From NCBI GenBank assembly GCA_003194525.1, contig NBIV01000004.1, forward strand, positions 645,014 through 709,013: a stretch of DNA of 64,000 nucleotides, read 5' to 3'. Under the pieces are notes generated by a model. That model saw nothing but the letters and a program-made list of their open reading frames with translations. It was not told where the DNA came from and ran no database searches. Positions 62,341 to 64,000 of the stretch are shown here, piece after piece. Source of the DNA: Gracilariopsis chorda. Taxonomy: Eukaryota; Rhodophyta; Florideophyceae; Gracilariales; Gracilariaceae. Each line of letters opens with the position of its first letter. Positions within the stretch are counted from its first letter, which is position 1. The position numbers and the translations under genes are program-made.

Positions 62341-63471
62341 CCCTGCGAAGGGATTTCTATTGGCCCGCAATGGCGGTGGATTGCTACGCAACTGTGCGGT
62401 TTTGTAGCGAATGCGCGAAGAATCGCGTCAAACTGCGCAAAAAATGCGAAGAAGATGAAACTATTCCCCGCAAGGGCGCCGCTCGAGTTTATTGCGATCG
62501 ATATTCTCGGACCATTACTCACCACGAAACGTGGAAACAAGTTTCTACTTGTCATTACCGACCGCTTTTCTAAGCTGGTACGGACTGTCCCTCTTCGGAG
62601 GATAACCGCTCTCACGGTGGCCCAGGCTCTGGTGACGCACTGGATTTTTGTCTACGGTCCCCCTGTAGAGGTGCTCTCTGACAACGGGAAGCAGTTCGTG
62701 AGCAAGTTCTTCCAGGATGTTTGTCGCATCCTGGATGTCAAGAACTTGTTCACGACTACCTACCACCCCCAGTGTAATGGGCAAGTTGAACGGTTTAACC
62801 GGACGTTACTCGCGGCGTTACGTTCCTACGTCGCTGACCACCCAGCGAATTGGGATCTCTACGCTGATGCGGTAACCTACGCGTACAATACGCAGGTACA
62901 CCGACTACCGGAGTTTCGCCATTCGAGTTAGTTCTATCTAGAACACCCCCGCCTGTGGCGCTGGAACCCCAAGCTACCCTTGGACAATTTTCCCATCTGT
63001 GGGTATCTACCGGCACAATGGAAGCGATGGCTTTCCAAGCTGGTCCCCGCTGCGCGGAAGTCTATGGCACGGGCCCAAGCCGCTTACAAGCGGGATTTTG
63101 ACGCTCGCGTGCGAGTAAAACCATCCCCGATTCGGGCAAATAACTACGTCTTCATCAGGAAGGAATACTACAACCCGGAACGGAGAAGCGTCACAAACTC
63201 TCGCCTGTGGCGGATGGACCCTTCAAGGTGATCTCTGTTAACACCGACACTGTCGTGGTAGAGATGGGGGACACGCACGAACGGATTTCCCTGGATCGTG
63301 TTGTCCTCGCCCCTCCTCCCTCGTCAGAGGTAGTCTGGATCCAGGCAACCCCGTTTCCACGGACTCCGCTACACCGGAACAATCCGGTAGTACTAGACCT
63401 ACGGACTACCACACCCCAGCCGGGGACTCTCAGACCTACCGACTCTGTCGGACTCACCGGCTCAGCCGGGT
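62341..63471 (+). pseudogene. pol: E4 integrase
   Basis: RRDFYWPAMAVDCYATVRFC and SECAKN complete the zinc domain; frame 62455-62931 holds EFIAIDILGPLL and VLSDNGKQF (two Asp), TTTYHPQCNGQVERFNRTLL (Glu). After a shift, AARKSMARAQAAYKRDFDA and FIRKEYYNPE (62980-63231), then after another GPFKVISVNTDTVVVEM (63207-63473). At least three shifts. Confidence 0.85.
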
Positions 63472-64000
63472 AATTCGGGCCCCTCAGCGCCCGCCCCTAC
63501 CACGTCTGCCCCACTGGCGCGCATCTATACCCGCCAGGCGGGGAATGTTATCCCTTATCCCGCCGCTCCGTCTAAGGAGGGGAGAGAACACTTCGTTTTC
63601 GAGGAACGATATCACCGTCGCAACGGGAAACACACCGTAACATACGGAACACTGACCGTGGAGCACGGAGTATGTCACGCGACACTAAACCCCCGTTCCC
63701 GAGCAGTGCTGTGCAACAGGAACCAGACGCGCAGGCCCGCAAAAGCGGCAAATACACCGTTTGTCACGGGAAACGAGAAGCCTCACTCCAATACCGCAGC
63801 AGCGGAAAGGCAATCGCCCGATGCCTCGAAGCGCCGTTGGCGGAAGTCCCCGCGGAAGCGGTTCAATCAGGTCGATCAGACCCGCGCCCTGCGGAGAAGG
63901 GGCGCCCAGATACGCGGCCTCACAGGGAATACCCACACCCTCTTGGGGAAAAAGGCGGCCAAGCTGCAATCGAAGCTTTAAGCCCTGGCTCGCAAGCACC
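63472..64000 (+). pseudogene. pol: E4 post-integrase tail, cut by window end
   Basis: Inverted match to E0 43330-43945, including an internal polypurine tract (63572-63586) and a frame starting MSRDTKPPFPSSA at 63672. Pro/Arg-rich, hairpin-dense, no domain recognised. Confidence 0.65.

Larger units (their letters stand above)
56301..64000 (+). mobile_element. E4: Ty3/gypsy element of the E0/E2 group, 3' end outside the window
   Basis: 5' LTR, primer-binding site, gag and pol on the plus strand up to the post-integrase tail at the window edge. Its LTR family is that of E0 and its proteins are homologous to E2. Pol needs at least seven frame changes, so it is inactive, although LTR and many hairpins are well kept. 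Confidence 0.9.

Noticed and set aside
1-64000. Prokaryotic or organellar origin
   Set aside because: LTR retroelements with TATA boxes, Helitron, pogo and piggyBac remnants and C2H2 gene; no operons, no rRNA or organelle genes.

Overview
The window reads as nuclear DNA of a eukaryote and is mostly transposable elements. Evidence is the set of Ty3/gypsy, Ty1/copia, Helitron, pogo-like, piggyBac-like and tyrosine-recombinase elements, TATA boxes at gene starts, one uninterrupted C2H2 zinc-finger gene, and no operons or ribosome-binding sites. A compact, intron-poor algal or protist genome (a red alga is my weak guess) fits best; nothing fixes the species. Only the zinc-finger gene (8164-9495, minus) and perhaps the 405-residue protein at 3160-4377 are intact enough to be working non-retroelement genes.

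Layout. 1-11 kb: a MITE, a 71-nt palindrome, a broken tyrosine-recombinase gene with an intact partner ORF, and the zinc-finger gene. 11.4-17.5 kb: a decayed chromovirus (E1, minus) with 218-bp LTRs and a foreign solo LTR inside its integrase/chromodomain gene. 18.6-21.1 kb: copia gag debris followed by gypsy RNase H/integrase debris (E7). 21.5-27.1 kb: a decayed Helitron (minus) with HUH Rep, Pif1-type helicase and an N-terminal heptad-repeat region. 28.5-29.3 kb: the 3' part of a piggyBac-like transposase gene, cut by the LTR of gypsy element E0. 29.3-43.9 kb: E0 (minus, 3' half only), into whose chromodomain ORF a nearly intact gypsy element E2 (30969-42418, TSD GTGTT, LTRs with about three differences) has jumped. 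43.9-48.9 kb: gypsy E3 (plus, TSD CTCAG). 48.9-49.9 kb: reverse-transcriptase fragment E6 (minus). 50.4-56.3 kb: a pogo-like transposase gene (minus) split by copia element E5 (51186-55721, TSD GCACC) and cut by the next LTR. 56.3-64.0 kb: gypsy E4 (plus), a relative of E0, running off the window.

The most interesting part is the E0/E2/E4 group. Its LTRs and much of its coding DNA are packed with small perfect hairpins (4-6 bp stems, 2-6 nt loops), in places every 15-30 nt. Three diverged LTR copies keep stems while loops change, and one stem has a paired substitution. E2 and E0 also carry, beside the 3' LTR, a gene on the strand opposite to gag-pol, with its own TATA box about 105 nt before the ATG; it converges on a chromodomain ORF with paired hairpins between. 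E2 and E4 share a primer-binding site, a gag stop/-1 frame/hairpin arrangement before pol, and internal copies of the polypurine tract. These shared traits suggest one retroelement lineage with unusual nucleic-acid structure and an antisense accessory gene; its function cannot be read from the sequence.
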